From: Trinickia violacea
GTDB taxonomy: Bacteria; Pseudomonadota; Gammaproteobacteria; Burkholderiales; Burkholderiaceae
Direction of reading: 5' to 3'
DNA length: 64,000 nt
Assembly (NCBI RefSeq): GCF_005280735.1
Contig: NZ_CP040077.1
Coordinates: forward strand, 1,612,001 to 1,676,000
Shown here: piece after piece, positions 9,565 to 17,113 of the stretch
How positions within the stretch are numbered: position 1 is the first letter of the stretch
How the letters are laid out: each line of letters begins with the position of its first letter
Program-made: the position numbers and the translations under genes
The notes under the pieces: generated by a model
Database searches by the model: none
Told to the model about the DNA's origin: nothing
What the model saw: only the letters and a program-made list of their open reading frames with translations

Positions 9565-11019
9565 TCAAAGCGTTTCGACTTCGCGCGTCGGCGCGTGCGC
9601 AAAGAAGCGCCCCAGCTCGCGCGCGAGTTCGTTGAGTGCGCTCATCTCGCGCTGCGAGATCTTGCGCGGCTCCTTATCGTGCGTCCAGTCACCGTACATC
9701 AGCGCCACCGTCGAATGATTGGCGCTCACCGGCAACAGGACGAACGAACGCGCGTCGTCGAACGATTCCTTGAACCAGGCGGGCAGGCGCGCGACCATCT
9801 TCGAGTCGTGCGCGTTTTCGATGAAGATGCCGACCGAATTGGCGATCGCGAGATGAAAGACGTCAGGCTCGAACGCCTCGGGGAATTGCAGCGACGACAA
9901 TAGCGTATCGATGTCGCGTCCAAAGCCCAAGCGCGCCTTGAACACGCCCGGCGCTTGCCGCACGAAGACGATCGTCCGGCAGAAGTTGAGGCCCGCGAGC
10001 ACGGTTTCCGATGCGAGCGCGAGCACCGGCGCGAGCGCATTCTCCGACGGCAGCGCGCGCAAGTCTTCGAGACCTTCGCCGATGCGCGCCTCCGGCGTGA
10101 CGGCCGCGCGCGCGATGGCGTCGGCGTTCGCGCGCAGCTCGACGATTTCGCGCATCACGCCGTCATCGGTTTCCTCGTTGGCAAGCGCGACGCTCATCTG
10201 CACGAGCGTGTCGGCATCGGTCGCGAGCGGGCGGCTGTAGCGATTCGCGAGCTCGGCGATGCGCGTGTCGCGCACGTGCTCGGCGACGTCGGCCGCGGTC
10301 AGAACGTCGGCGACTTCGGTCGAATAGTTCGTGATCGCGCGCAGCCACTGCACCTGGCGCGACTCGTTCTCGTTGGGCTCGTACGTGCCCATGCCCGAGC
10401 GGATCATGTCCGGCAGCCGCCAGCGCGTGGCGGCTTCCATCCCGAGTTCTTCGAAGCTCACGCCGAGCACGGCGATGCAGGCGGCTCCCTCGCCAATGCC
10501 TTCGGCCTCGGCCTTGCGGCGGATCTGGTCCCACTCGCCTTCGAGGTAGAACACGACGAGCAGCTTGCCGACCTGCCGCATCAGCGTGCAGACGACCGCT
10601 TCTTCGCTCGCGCGCAGGTCGCCCCACTCGGTGAGCTTGCGGGCGACACACCCCGAGAGCATCGTGCGGTTCAGCTCGAGCTTCGCGTCGATGCGGCGCG
10701 GCGCGCTGTGATGAAAGTGATCGACGAGCTTCAAGCCGACGACCAGATGCCCCACGGCATCCATGCCGAGCACCATCAGCGCGCGCGTGACGGTCGTGAT
10801 GTTGCCGCCGAAGGCCATGTACATCGCCGAGTTCGCAAGACGCAGCACCTTTTGCGTCAGTGCGAAGTCCGACAACACGACTTGCACGAGCGCCGTGAAG
10901 TCGAGGTCGTCGTTGTTCATCGCCGCCATCGTGGTGCGCAGCGATTGCGAAAGCATCGGAAAATCTCCGCGCTCGCTCATCCGTGCCCACAGCTTGTCGA
11001 GCAGCGCTGCCTTTACCAT
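9565..11019 (-). CDS. HDOD domain protein with a C-terminal GAF-like region
   Basis: 484 residues. The N-terminal half is an HDOD domain: VQVVLSDFALTQKVLRLANS, then TTVTRALMVLGMDAVGHLV, which is the usual layout. Catalytic HD residues for c-di-GMP hydrolysis are absent, as is normal for HDOD. The last 170 residues (from about ENALAPVLALASETVLAGLN) resemble a GAF-type sensor fold, an inference from pattern only. It is transcribed in the same direction as, and 78 nt after, the PAS-GGDEF-EAL gene, so the two are probably co-transcribed. Convergent with the upstream EAL-HDOD gene. Confidence 0.85.
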   Translation of the reverse strand: MVKAALLDKLWARMSERGDFPMLSQSLRTTMAAMNNDDLDFTALVQVVLSDFALTQKVLRLANSAMYMAFGGNITTVTRALMVLGMDAVGHLVVGLKLVDHFHHSAPRRIDAKLELNRTMLSGCVARKLTEWGDLRASEEAVVCTLMRQVGKLLVVFYLEGEWDQIRRKAEAEGIGEGAACIAVLGVSFEELGMEAATRWRLPDMIRSGMGTYEPNENESRQVQWLRAITNYSTEVADVLTAADVAEHVRDTRIAELANRYSRPLATDADTLVQMSVALANEETDDGVMREIVELRANADAIARAAVTPEARIGEGLEDLRALPSENALAPVLALASETVLAGLNFCRTIVFVRQAPGVFKARLGFGRDIDTLLSSLQFPEAFEPDVFHLAIANSVGIFIENAHDSKMVARLPAWFKESFDDARSFVLLPVSANHSTVALMYGDWTHDKEPRKISQREMSALNELARELGRFFAHAPTREVETL

Positions 11020-11097
11020 TTCAATTCCGTCAAAACCATACGCATTTCTGTGTGTGCCGTGCCGCCGGTCAGCAGACGCTGGTCCTGGATGAGCGCA

Positions 11098-12957
11098 TCA
11101 GTCATCGCCGCTCTCATGCAGGACCAGGGTCCGCGCTTCGAAGCGCCGGGCCAGCTCCTCGGACGGCAGCGCCTTGCAGACGAGCCAGCCCTGGATGTGG
11201 TCGCAGCCCATTTCGGTGAGCAGCTCGCGCTGCGCTTCGGTTTCCACGCCCTCCGCGACGAGTTCGAGATCGAGCGTCTGCGCGAGCCCGACCACCGCGG
11301 AAACGATTGCTTGATCGTTGCGGGAGGTTAGCAGGTTCTCGACAAAGCTGCGGTCGATTTTCAATTTAGCGAGCGGAAAGCGTTGCAGGTACGCAAGACT
11401 CGAATAGCCGGTGCCGAAATCGTCGACGGCGAAGCGGATGCCGATGCTCGTCAATTCCTCGAGCAGCACCTTCGCGTGAGCGGGGTCGTGCATCAGCAAG
11501 CTTTCGGTGATCTCGAACACGACGCGGCGCGGGTCGAGCCCGGTCAGCTCGATCGCGTCCTTCACGCTCTGCGTGAAGCGCGGGTCGCGGAACTGCTGTG
11601 CCGACACGTTGACCGCCACGTATTGCAGCGGGATGCCTTGCGCGTCCCATTGGACGAGCTGCATGCACGCGATCTTGAGCACCCAGTTGCCGAGGTAGTT
11701 GATGAGCCCGATCGATTCCGCAAGCGGAATGAAAGTCGACGGCGGCACGAGCCCGTGCACGGGATGGTGCCAGCGGATCAGCGCCTCCACGCCGACGACG
11801 CCACGCGTCGCGCTGCTCGTGATCGGCTGGAAGTGCAGCGAGAACTCGCCGTTGCGCACGCCGTCGTAGAGGTCGGCTTCGAGCTTCAGCCGTTCGGCGT
11901 CGGCCGGGTCCGATTCCGGCGTGTGGAACGTCAGCATGTTGCCGCCCGCGGCCTTCGCCTGCGCGAGCGCGTGATCGGCGCAGCGCAGCAGCTGGCCGTA
12001 GTGAGCCTGCTCGGGACCATGGCTGTGGCCGTGCACGTGGTGAGGCTCGTCCGGATAGAGGGCGATGCCGATGCTCGCCGACAGGTGCACCGGCTGCCCG
12101 CCGAACGTGTACGGCTGCTGGACGACGGTCATGAGGCGCCGGCCGAGCGCTTCGGCGGCGAGCGCCGCCTCTTCCTTGTTCGGCGCGGTGAGCAGGATCG
12201 CGAACTCGTCGCTCGCGATGCGCGCCAGCGTCTCGCCCTGGCTTGCGGCCGTCTGCAGGCGGCGCGCGGTCTCGCGCAGCATGTCGTCGCCGGCGTCGTA
12301 GCCGAGGGCGCGGTTCACGCGCTGGTAGTCGTCGATGTCGAGCAGCAGCAGCGCTGCGCAGGTGCCGCGCTTGTCCGCGTCTTCCTGGGCGCGCGTGAGC
12401 GCCGGAACGAGCCCGGAGATATTGGCCAGGCCCGTCATGCGGTCGTGGTGCAGTTCGTAGGTGAGCCGCTCCTCGGTCGCGCGCCAGGCCGAGATGTCAA
12501 AGCCGGCGATCGCGAAGCCCGCCACACCGGCGTGGCTGCTCTTGACGACGCGCAGCTCGACGGCGATCGGGTAGGTCAGCGACTTGACGATGTGCAGCGT
12601 CGCCTTTTCGACGCCGCCGGAGAGCTCCGCGCGGGCGAGCAGCGCTTCGAGCGCGGCCGCTTCGCCCGCCGGCACGAGGTCGTGCAGCGTGATGGTCTGC
12701 AGGTACTCGCGGCGATAGCCGATGAAGCGCAGGCTCGCGTCGGACACGTAGAGGAAGCGCTGGCCGAGGTCGATGTGCGCGAGGAAGTCGACGGCGCCGA
12801 CGGTCTCTTCGAGCCGGGCCTGCACGGCGGCGCCTGCCGCTTCCGGATCGGCGGCGTCGGTCTGCGTGCCGGCGGTGACGCTCGACCGGTTGCGCAACTT
12901 GTCGAGGGCGGCGCGCCAGGAGGCCCGGCGGGGCGCGGTGGTCCTATTCGCATCCAT
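11098..12957 (-). CDS. PAS-GGDEF-EAL protein, likely c-di-GMP phosphodiesterase
   Basis: 619 residues: a PAS-like sensor at about 55-165, GGDEF at about 180-345 and EAL at about 355-610. The GGDEF motif reads ASDEF (ARIASDEFAILL), so cyclase activity is probably lost and the domain may bind GTP as a regulator. The EAL domain keeps its catalytic text: VEALIRWHHP, FEITESLLMHD, VDDFGTGYSSLAYL, KLKIDRSFV and EGVETEAQ. It should therefore hydrolyse c-di-GMP. A His-rich insertion HHVHGHSHGPEQAHYG occurs in the GGDEF domain. No membrane segments are seen. Confidence 0.93.
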   Translation of the reverse strand: MDANRTTAPRRASWRAALDKLRNRSSVTAGTQTDAADPEAAGAAVQARLEETVGAVDFLAHIDLGQRFLYVSDASLRFIGYRREYLQTITLHDLVPAGEAAALEALLARAELSGGVEKATLHIVKSLTYPIAVELRVVKSSHAGVAGFAIAGFDISAWRATEERLTYELHHDRMTGLANISGLVPALTRAQEDADKRGTCAALLLLDIDDYQRVNRALGYDAGDDMLRETARRLQTAASQGETLARIASDEFAILLTAPNKEEAALAAEALGRRLMTVVQQPYTFGGQPVHLSASIGIALYPDEPHHVHGHSHGPEQAHYGQLLRCADHALAQAKAAGGNMLTFHTPESDPADAERLKLEADLYDGVRNGEFSLHFQPITSSATRGVVGVEALIRWHHPVHGLVPPSTFIPLAESIGLINYLGNWVLKIACMQLVQWDAQGIPLQYVAVNVSAQQFRDPRFTQSVKDAIELTGLDPRRVVFEITESLLMHDPAHAKVLLEELTSIGIRFAVDDFGTGYSSLAYLQRFPLAKLKIDRSFVENLLTSRNDQAIVSAVVGLAQTLDLELVAEGVETEAQRELLTEMGCDHIQGWLVCKALPSEELARRFEARTLVLHESGDD

Positions 12958-13266
12958 GTATCTTGTCGGCGACGGGTAGTCTCGTTGCGGCCGGCCTTGG
13001 GTTTGCCATCCTTGCCCCAGAGCCGGCGGGTTTTCGCGAGAGGCGGCGCCGGCTGCCGCTGGGTGGGCAGTCCGTGATGCCTCTCATCAGAACAATATAT
13101 CGGCGGTGCCCCGAATTTCTTTAGTGCGGCAAGCCCACAATCCGGACACGTTTTTAGTTCGTCTGCAGAATCGATAAATTTTGAGACAATGCTGGGCAGC
13201 ATGCCCGCCCGCCATGCTTACCAAGCCTTACATGCGGATTTGATCGAATTCACTTGGCTCTGACTC
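12958..13266. other. Divergent intergenic region between two c-di-GMP-type genes
   Basis: This 309-nt stretch separates the minus-strand PAS-GGDEF-EAL gene from the plus-strand EAL-HDOD gene and should hold both promoters. The part near 13080-13200 is clearly richer in A and T. No confident -35/-10 pair or operator was identified. Confidence 0.4.
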
Positions 13267-14547
13267 ATGGTCGAAAACCCGTCCACGCGCACGACGCAAG
13301 AATCCGAATGCGTGTACCTGGGGCGCCAGCCGATTATCGAGCGCAATGGCGCGCTCAATGCGTATGAGCTGCTGTTTCGTTCGAGCAGCCAAAATTACGC
13401 GCTCGTGACGAACGATGCCCAGGCGACCGCCCAGGTCGTGGCGCGCACGATCGGCGGCATCGGCGTGTCGGCCGCGCTCGGCACGCACCGCGGCTACGTG
13501 AACATCAACCGCGAGCTGCTGTTCGACGACATCATCCACGTGATGTCGCCCGAGCGCTTCGTGCTCGAGGTGCTGGAGACCGTGTCGTTCGACGCGCGGC
13601 TGATCGCGCGGATCGACAAGCTGCGCCGAGCGGGCTATGCCGTTGCGCTCGACGACGTGTGCGAGCTGTCGGACGGGCTGCTCTCGATCCTCAACCACGT
13701 CGATATCGTCAAGGTCGACTTTCTGCAGACGCCGCGCCCGAAGCTCGCGGCGCTCGCGGAAGCCGTGCGTGCGCGCGGCAAGACGCTGATCGCCGAGAAG
13801 GTCGAGACGCAAGAGGACTTCGCGCTCGCTCGGCAGCTCGGCTTCGACATGTTCCAGGGCTATTACTTCGCGCGCCCGCAGGTGCTGACCGCGCGGCGCA
13901 CCGATCCGTCGCGGCGATCGTTGTTGCGCATGCTCGCGCTCCTCGCGAGCGACGCTAAGCTCACCGAGCTCGAAGCGGAGCTCAAGCACAATCCGGAAGT
14001 CGTCGTGCAACTGCTGCGGCTCGTCAATTCGAGCGCTTACGGGCTCGGGCGGCGCATCGCGTCGCTGCGCGAGGCGATCATCGCGGCGGGCACGCGCCAG
14101 ATCGCGCGCTGGGCACAGCTGCTGCTCTATGCCGACAGCGGCGATCTGCCATGGCGCGTCGATCCGCTCGTGCAGCTCGCGGGCGCCCGTTCGCGCTTCA
14201 TGGAGCTGGCCGCGAGCCGTGTGCGTCCCGATGACGAGCGTTTCGTCGACGCCGCGTTCATGACCGGCATCTTCTCGCTCGTGCACGTGGTGCTCGGGGT
14301 GGCGTCGCCGGCCGAGGCGCTCGACAAGCTCGGGCTCGTCTCGGAGATTCGCGACGCGATCGTCTACGGCGTCGGTCCGCTGGGCGCGCTGCTGGCGATC
14401 GCGCAGGCCGGCGAGGAGGGCGGCGCCGAGCGGCTGACGGCCGCGGCACAGCTTACGCACGACCCGTTCGCAATGCTCACGCCCGAGGTGCTCGGCGAGT
14501 TGAGTCTCGCGGCCGCCGCGTGGTTCGGCGTGCATGCGGACGAGTGA
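13267..14547 (+). CDS. Second EAL-HDOD signalling protein
   Basis: 426 residues, same architecture as the protein encoded near 8.1 kb: VYLGRQPIIERNGALNAYEL opens the EAL-type domain, where ELLFR again replaces EALxR. VALDDVCELSDGL stands where DDFGTG is expected, and FDMFQGYYFARPQVLTAR precedes the HDOD domain (about 215-420; VVVQLLRLVNSSAYGLGRRI). Substitutions suggest a non-catalytic or weakly catalytic domain. The two copies are clearly paralogous, and the C-terminal halves have diverged less than their short N-termini. Confidence 0.88.
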   Translation: MVENPSTRTTQESECVYLGRQPIIERNGALNAYELLFRSSSQNYALVTNDAQATAQVVARTIGGIGVSAALGTHRGYVNINRELLFDDIIHVMSPERFVLEVLETVSFDARLIARIDKLRRAGYAVALDDVCELSDGLLSILNHVDIVKVDFLQTPRPKLAALAEAVRARGKTLIAEKVETQEDFALARQLGFDMFQGYYFARPQVLTARRTDPSRRSLLRMLALLASDAKLTELEAELKHNPEVVVQLLRLVNSSAYGLGRRIASLREAIIAAGTRQIARWAQLLLYADSGDLPWRVDPLVQLAGARSRFMELAASRVRPDDERFVDAAFMTGIFSLVHVVLGVASPAEALDKLGLVSEIRDAIVYGVGPLGALLAIAQAGEEGGAERLTAAAQLTHDPFAMLTPEVLGELSLAAAAWFGVHADE

Positions 14548-14758
14548 TTTTCTTATCCGCCGGTTGTAATGGCGGGCAACGCTCGCGCGCCGCGCCAAAC
14601 GCCAATTTCCGGGGCGTGGTCCAATAGCGATCTGCGCGGCTCGCAAGCCGCACAGGCCGGATGCACGCGCCTGACGGCCGCGGAGTCATCCGAGGTGTCA
14701 CCCGGCGCCGCGTTGCGCGTTGAATCGATCGAGCCGTCCAATGTTTCGAGGGGATGTT

Positions 14759-15322
14759 ATGAAGCGAAAAGCAGGGCTAATGGCGAGTGCGGTGGCGTTG
14801 GGCTTGAGCATGACGCTGGGAACGCTGCCGGCGCAGGCGGAGCTCAAACCGGGCGATAAGGCTCCGGATTTCAGCACGCAAGCGTCGCTGGGCGGCAAGA
14901 CCTTCGACTACTCGCTCGCCGACGCGCTCAAGAAAGGTCCGGTGGTGGTGTACTTCTATCCGGCGGCCTTCACGAAGGGCTGCACGATCGAAGCGCATTT
15001 GTTTGCCGATGCTGTCGACGAGTACCAGCAATACGGCGCGACCGTGATCGGCGTGTCGCACGACAACATCGATACGCTGACCAAGTTCTCGGTGAGCGAA
15101 TGCCGCAGCAAGTTCCCGGTCGCGGCCGACCCGGACAATCACATCATCGAAGCCTACGACTCGGCCCTGCCGATGAAGAAATCGCTGGCGAATCGCGTGT
15201 CATATTTGATCGCGCCGGACGGCACGATCCTCTACGAGTACACGAGCTTGTCGCCCGACAAGCACGTCGAGAACACGCTGCAAGCGCTCAAGGATTGGTC
15301 GGTGACGCATAAGTCGCCATGA
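14759..15322 (+). CDS. Exported peroxiredoxin (AhpC/TSA, BCP type)
   Basis: 187 residues with an N-terminal Sec signal (MKRKAGLMASAVALGLSM, cleavage after LPAQA). The mature protein starts ELKPGDKAPDFSTQ, and the peroxidatic Cys is in PAAFTKGCTIEAHLF, followed by a family block GVSHDNIDTLTKFS. It should reduce hydroperoxides in the periplasm. A second Cys in SVSECRSKFPVAAD could act as the resolving residue. A GAGGGG site sits 5-6 nt before this ATG, which decides it over an upstream in-frame start at 14720. Confidence 0.88.
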   Translation: MKRKAGLMASAVALGLSMTLGTLPAQAELKPGDKAPDFSTQASLGGKTFDYSLADALKKGPVVVYFYPAAFTKGCTIEAHLFADAVDEYQQYGATVIGVSHDNIDTLTKFSVSECRSKFPVAADPDNHIIEAYDSALPMKKSLANRVSYLIAPDGTILYEYTSLSPDKHVENTLQALKDWSVTHKSP

Positions 15323-15355
15323 GCTAAGCGCGTAGCCGCGTGTTGCTCAATTGAC

Positions 15356-15396
15356 GGCGCCCGGGGGATGCGAGTCATCGCGTCCCCCGGGGCGCC
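15356..15396. terminator. Strong GC hairpin between convergent genes
   Basis: A 17-18 bp near-perfect stem (arms beginning GGCGCCC and ending GGGCGCC, loop about AGTCAT) sits midway between the peroxiredoxin stop and the stop of the glycine-zipper gene. No U run follows on either side, so it may work as a two-way barrier and not as a classical terminator. Confidence 0.5.
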
Positions 15397-15486
15397 GGTG
15401 CATGGCTCGCGGTGCCGGAGTGCCACCGGAGCTTTTCTTGCTCGATCGGAAGATGTTGCGCAAGCCGATCGCGAGCGGACCGTCGA

Positions 15487-16017
15487 TCAATAGCCGGGCG
15501 GCGGCGGAGCGTAATAGGCGCCTGGCGGCGGAGGCGGCGGCGCGTAGTAGTTGTAGTAATAGGCGCCCGGAGGCGGCGCGCTGCTCATTGTGCGGTTGAC
15601 CATCGGTACCTTGTTCCCCGACGCATACATGCACTGGATATATGCTTGATCGTAGCGTCGCTGCGAGCCGTAGCCCGACGCTTGGGCGTTGCCCGCGCCG
15701 ACGACGCTGCCTGCCAACAGGCCCACGCCCGCACCGACCGCGGCGCCTTGACCGCCGTTGAACGCCGCGCCCGCGGCAGCGCCGAGTGCCGTGCCGACGA
15801 CGGCGCTGCCGACCGCCGCGTTCGCGGCCGCTTGATTCGCGGTCACCCCGCCCACTTGCTGATAGGCATAGTTCCGGCACGAGGCGTCGTCGGCCTTGAA
15901 CTGGTCGAAGGACTTGCCGGTGCCCGGGAGCGCCATCACGGACGGTCCATCGGGCGTCACGGCGCAAGCGCTCAACCCGGCAAGGGCGGCGAGCGCGAGC
16001 CATTTTGCTTGTTTCAT
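15487..16017 (-). CDS. Glycine-zipper lipoprotein
   Basis: 176 residues. The N-terminus MKQAKWLALAALAGLSAC has a lipobox (LSAC), so it should be an outer-membrane or inner-membrane lipoprotein. A central Gly/Ala-rich region (GTALGAAAGAAFNGGQGAAV and on) matches glycine-zipper families. The tail is very rich in Pro, Tyr and Gly (PPPPPPGAYYAPPPPGY). Such proteins are common in Burkholderia envelopes, with no fixed function. The open frame extends upstream, but this ATG is the only one giving a lipoprotein signal. Confidence 0.75.
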   Translation of the reverse strand: MKQAKWLALAALAGLSACAVTPDGPSVMALPGTGKSFDQFKADDASCRNYAYQQVGGVTANQAAANAAVGSAVVGTALGAAAGAAFNGGQGAAVGAGVGLLAGSVVGAGNAQASGYGSQRRYDQAYIQCMYASGNKVPMVNRTMSSAPPPGAYYYNYYAPPPPPPGAYYAPPPPGY

Positions 16018-16033
16018 GGCGAAACTCTTCCTG

Positions 16034-16393
16034 TCATTGATTCGGCGCCGGCGGGTTCGCCGGCACGGCGCGCCAGCCGCCCGCGCATTGCTTGATGTAC
16101 GGGTAGTAGGTTTTCGCGGCGTCGCAGTAGTACCAGGTGCCCGGTTGCTGCTGAGGTCCGGCGTCAGGTCCGGCAGCCGGTCCGGCTTGACTCTGCTCGA
16201 CGTAGACCGGAGCCGGATCGGCGGGCGCCACGACGACCGGCGCCGGGTAGTAATACGGAACCGGCGCAACTGGGTAGTACGGATAGACCGGCACGCCAAT
16301 GCCGACCCCGACGAACACGCGCGCTTGCGCGGCGCCGCTGACCCCGATCGCAGCCAGCGCGCAGACAGCGATGGAAGCTTTCAGCCACTTCAC
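16034..16393 (-). CDS. Small exported protein of unknown function
   Basis: 119 residues starting at GTG; AGGAG lies 6 nt upstream, which favours it over a TTG further out. The signal peptide is MKWLKASIAVCALAAIGVSG with cleavage near AAQA. The mature protein has a Pro/Tyr/Val-rich stretch (VPVYPYYPVAPVPYYYPAP) and a C-terminal WYYCDAAKTYYPYIKQC segment with two Cys that may form a disulfide. The C-terminal pattern occurs in many proteobacterial envelope proteins. It stands 16 nt upstream of the glycine-zipper lipoprotein in the same orientation, so the two are probably one operon. Confidence 0.72.
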   Translation of the reverse strand: MKWLKASIAVCALAAIGVSGAAQARVFVGVGIGVPVYPYYPVAPVPYYYPAPVVVAPADPAPVYVEQSQAGPAAGPDAGPQQQPGTWYYCDAAKTYYPYIKQCAGGWRAVPANPPAPNQ

Positions 16394-16411
16394 GATCGAC
16401 TCCTGATTCAA

Positions 16412-16822
16412 ATAAATAGTTTTGTGTAAATGCGGTTGCAGTACGCGATTGAAGGCTAGGGCATCCGTGCCCCCAATACAATTACCGGGGATATCGGAGT
16501 TGTTTCAGTTGCTTACACGTGAAACGATTTCTTTAAAACAAGCGGCACGTAGGCCGTTTTATGACGATGCGGGGAGTGAAGGGCGCGCAAGAAATTGGTA
16601 GTCCGATGGAAATGAAAGACGCGCCGGCTGCGATAAAAGGGGCAGACGAATTTTGGTCGCGCACTTTATACGAATCGTAACAACGTGATCGCGCAACCCC
16701 TCGAAAACAGGCGATTCGGTATGAACGCGGTAACGAAGTAACGACTTGAAACAACCCTGTAGCGGTTTTGCCTTCCCGGGCAGGTAGGATGCTTCGGATG
16801 ACCTGAAAGCGACTCAAGCTGA
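16412..16822. other. Intergenic region with no confident gene
   Basis: About 410 nt, richer in A and T than the flanks. It should hold the promoter of the small exported protein (minus strand) and of the short plus-strand gene that follows. A 94-codon minus-strand frame is present but has no recognisable content and atypical codons, so it is not called. Confidence 0.4.
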
Positions 16823-16834
16823 ATGGAGAAGCGG

Positions 16835-17047
16835 ATGCTCAGTCCTCACGAAATATCCACGCTGCTGCTCGTGCAGCGTGCCCCGTATCAAGTGGAAGTC
16901 CAGCGCCTCGATTTTGTGATGCTGGAGAAGAAGGCGCTCGTCGAGATCGAGCGGCGCGCAAGCGGTGTGAAAATTGCCAGATTGACGCCGCGAGGCTCGG
17001 CGGTGCTGCGCAAGCTCGATGGGCTTGCCGTGGAAGACGAAGCCTGA
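16835..17047 (+). CDS. Small conserved-looking protein, function unknown
   Basis: About 70 residues from MLSPHEISTLLLVQRAPYQV. GGAGA lies 7 nt before this ATG; an in-frame ATG at 16823 is possible but has no ribosome site. The text alternates helices and ends with a VKIARLTPRGSAVLRKLD segment that looks like a winged-helix or MarR-type wing, though the protein is too short for a full regulator. G/C-rich third positions support coding. Not assignable to a known family by eye. Confidence 0.55.
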   Translation: MLSPHEISTLLLVQRAPYQVEVQRLDFVMLEKKALVEIERRASGVKIARLTPRGSAVLRKLDGLAVEDEA

Positions 17048-17113
17048 TGCGGCGAACCGGCCGCGTATGAAACCCAGGCCGCCGCCGCACGAGGCTTAAG
17101 GCGGCCTCCCGCC

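Noticed and set aside
12576..13202. Minus-strand frame beginning MLPSIVSKFIDSADELKTCP with a CxxC-like pattern
   Set aside because: Only its first 80 codons lie outside the GGDEF-EAL gene, it has no ribosome site, and the segment is the A/T-rich promoter area. The Cys pairs look accidental, though a search of the first 60 residues would settle it.
16533..16817. 94-codon minus-strand frame upstream of the small exported protein
   Set aside because: Codon use is atypical, no motif is seen, and it fills a probable promoter region.
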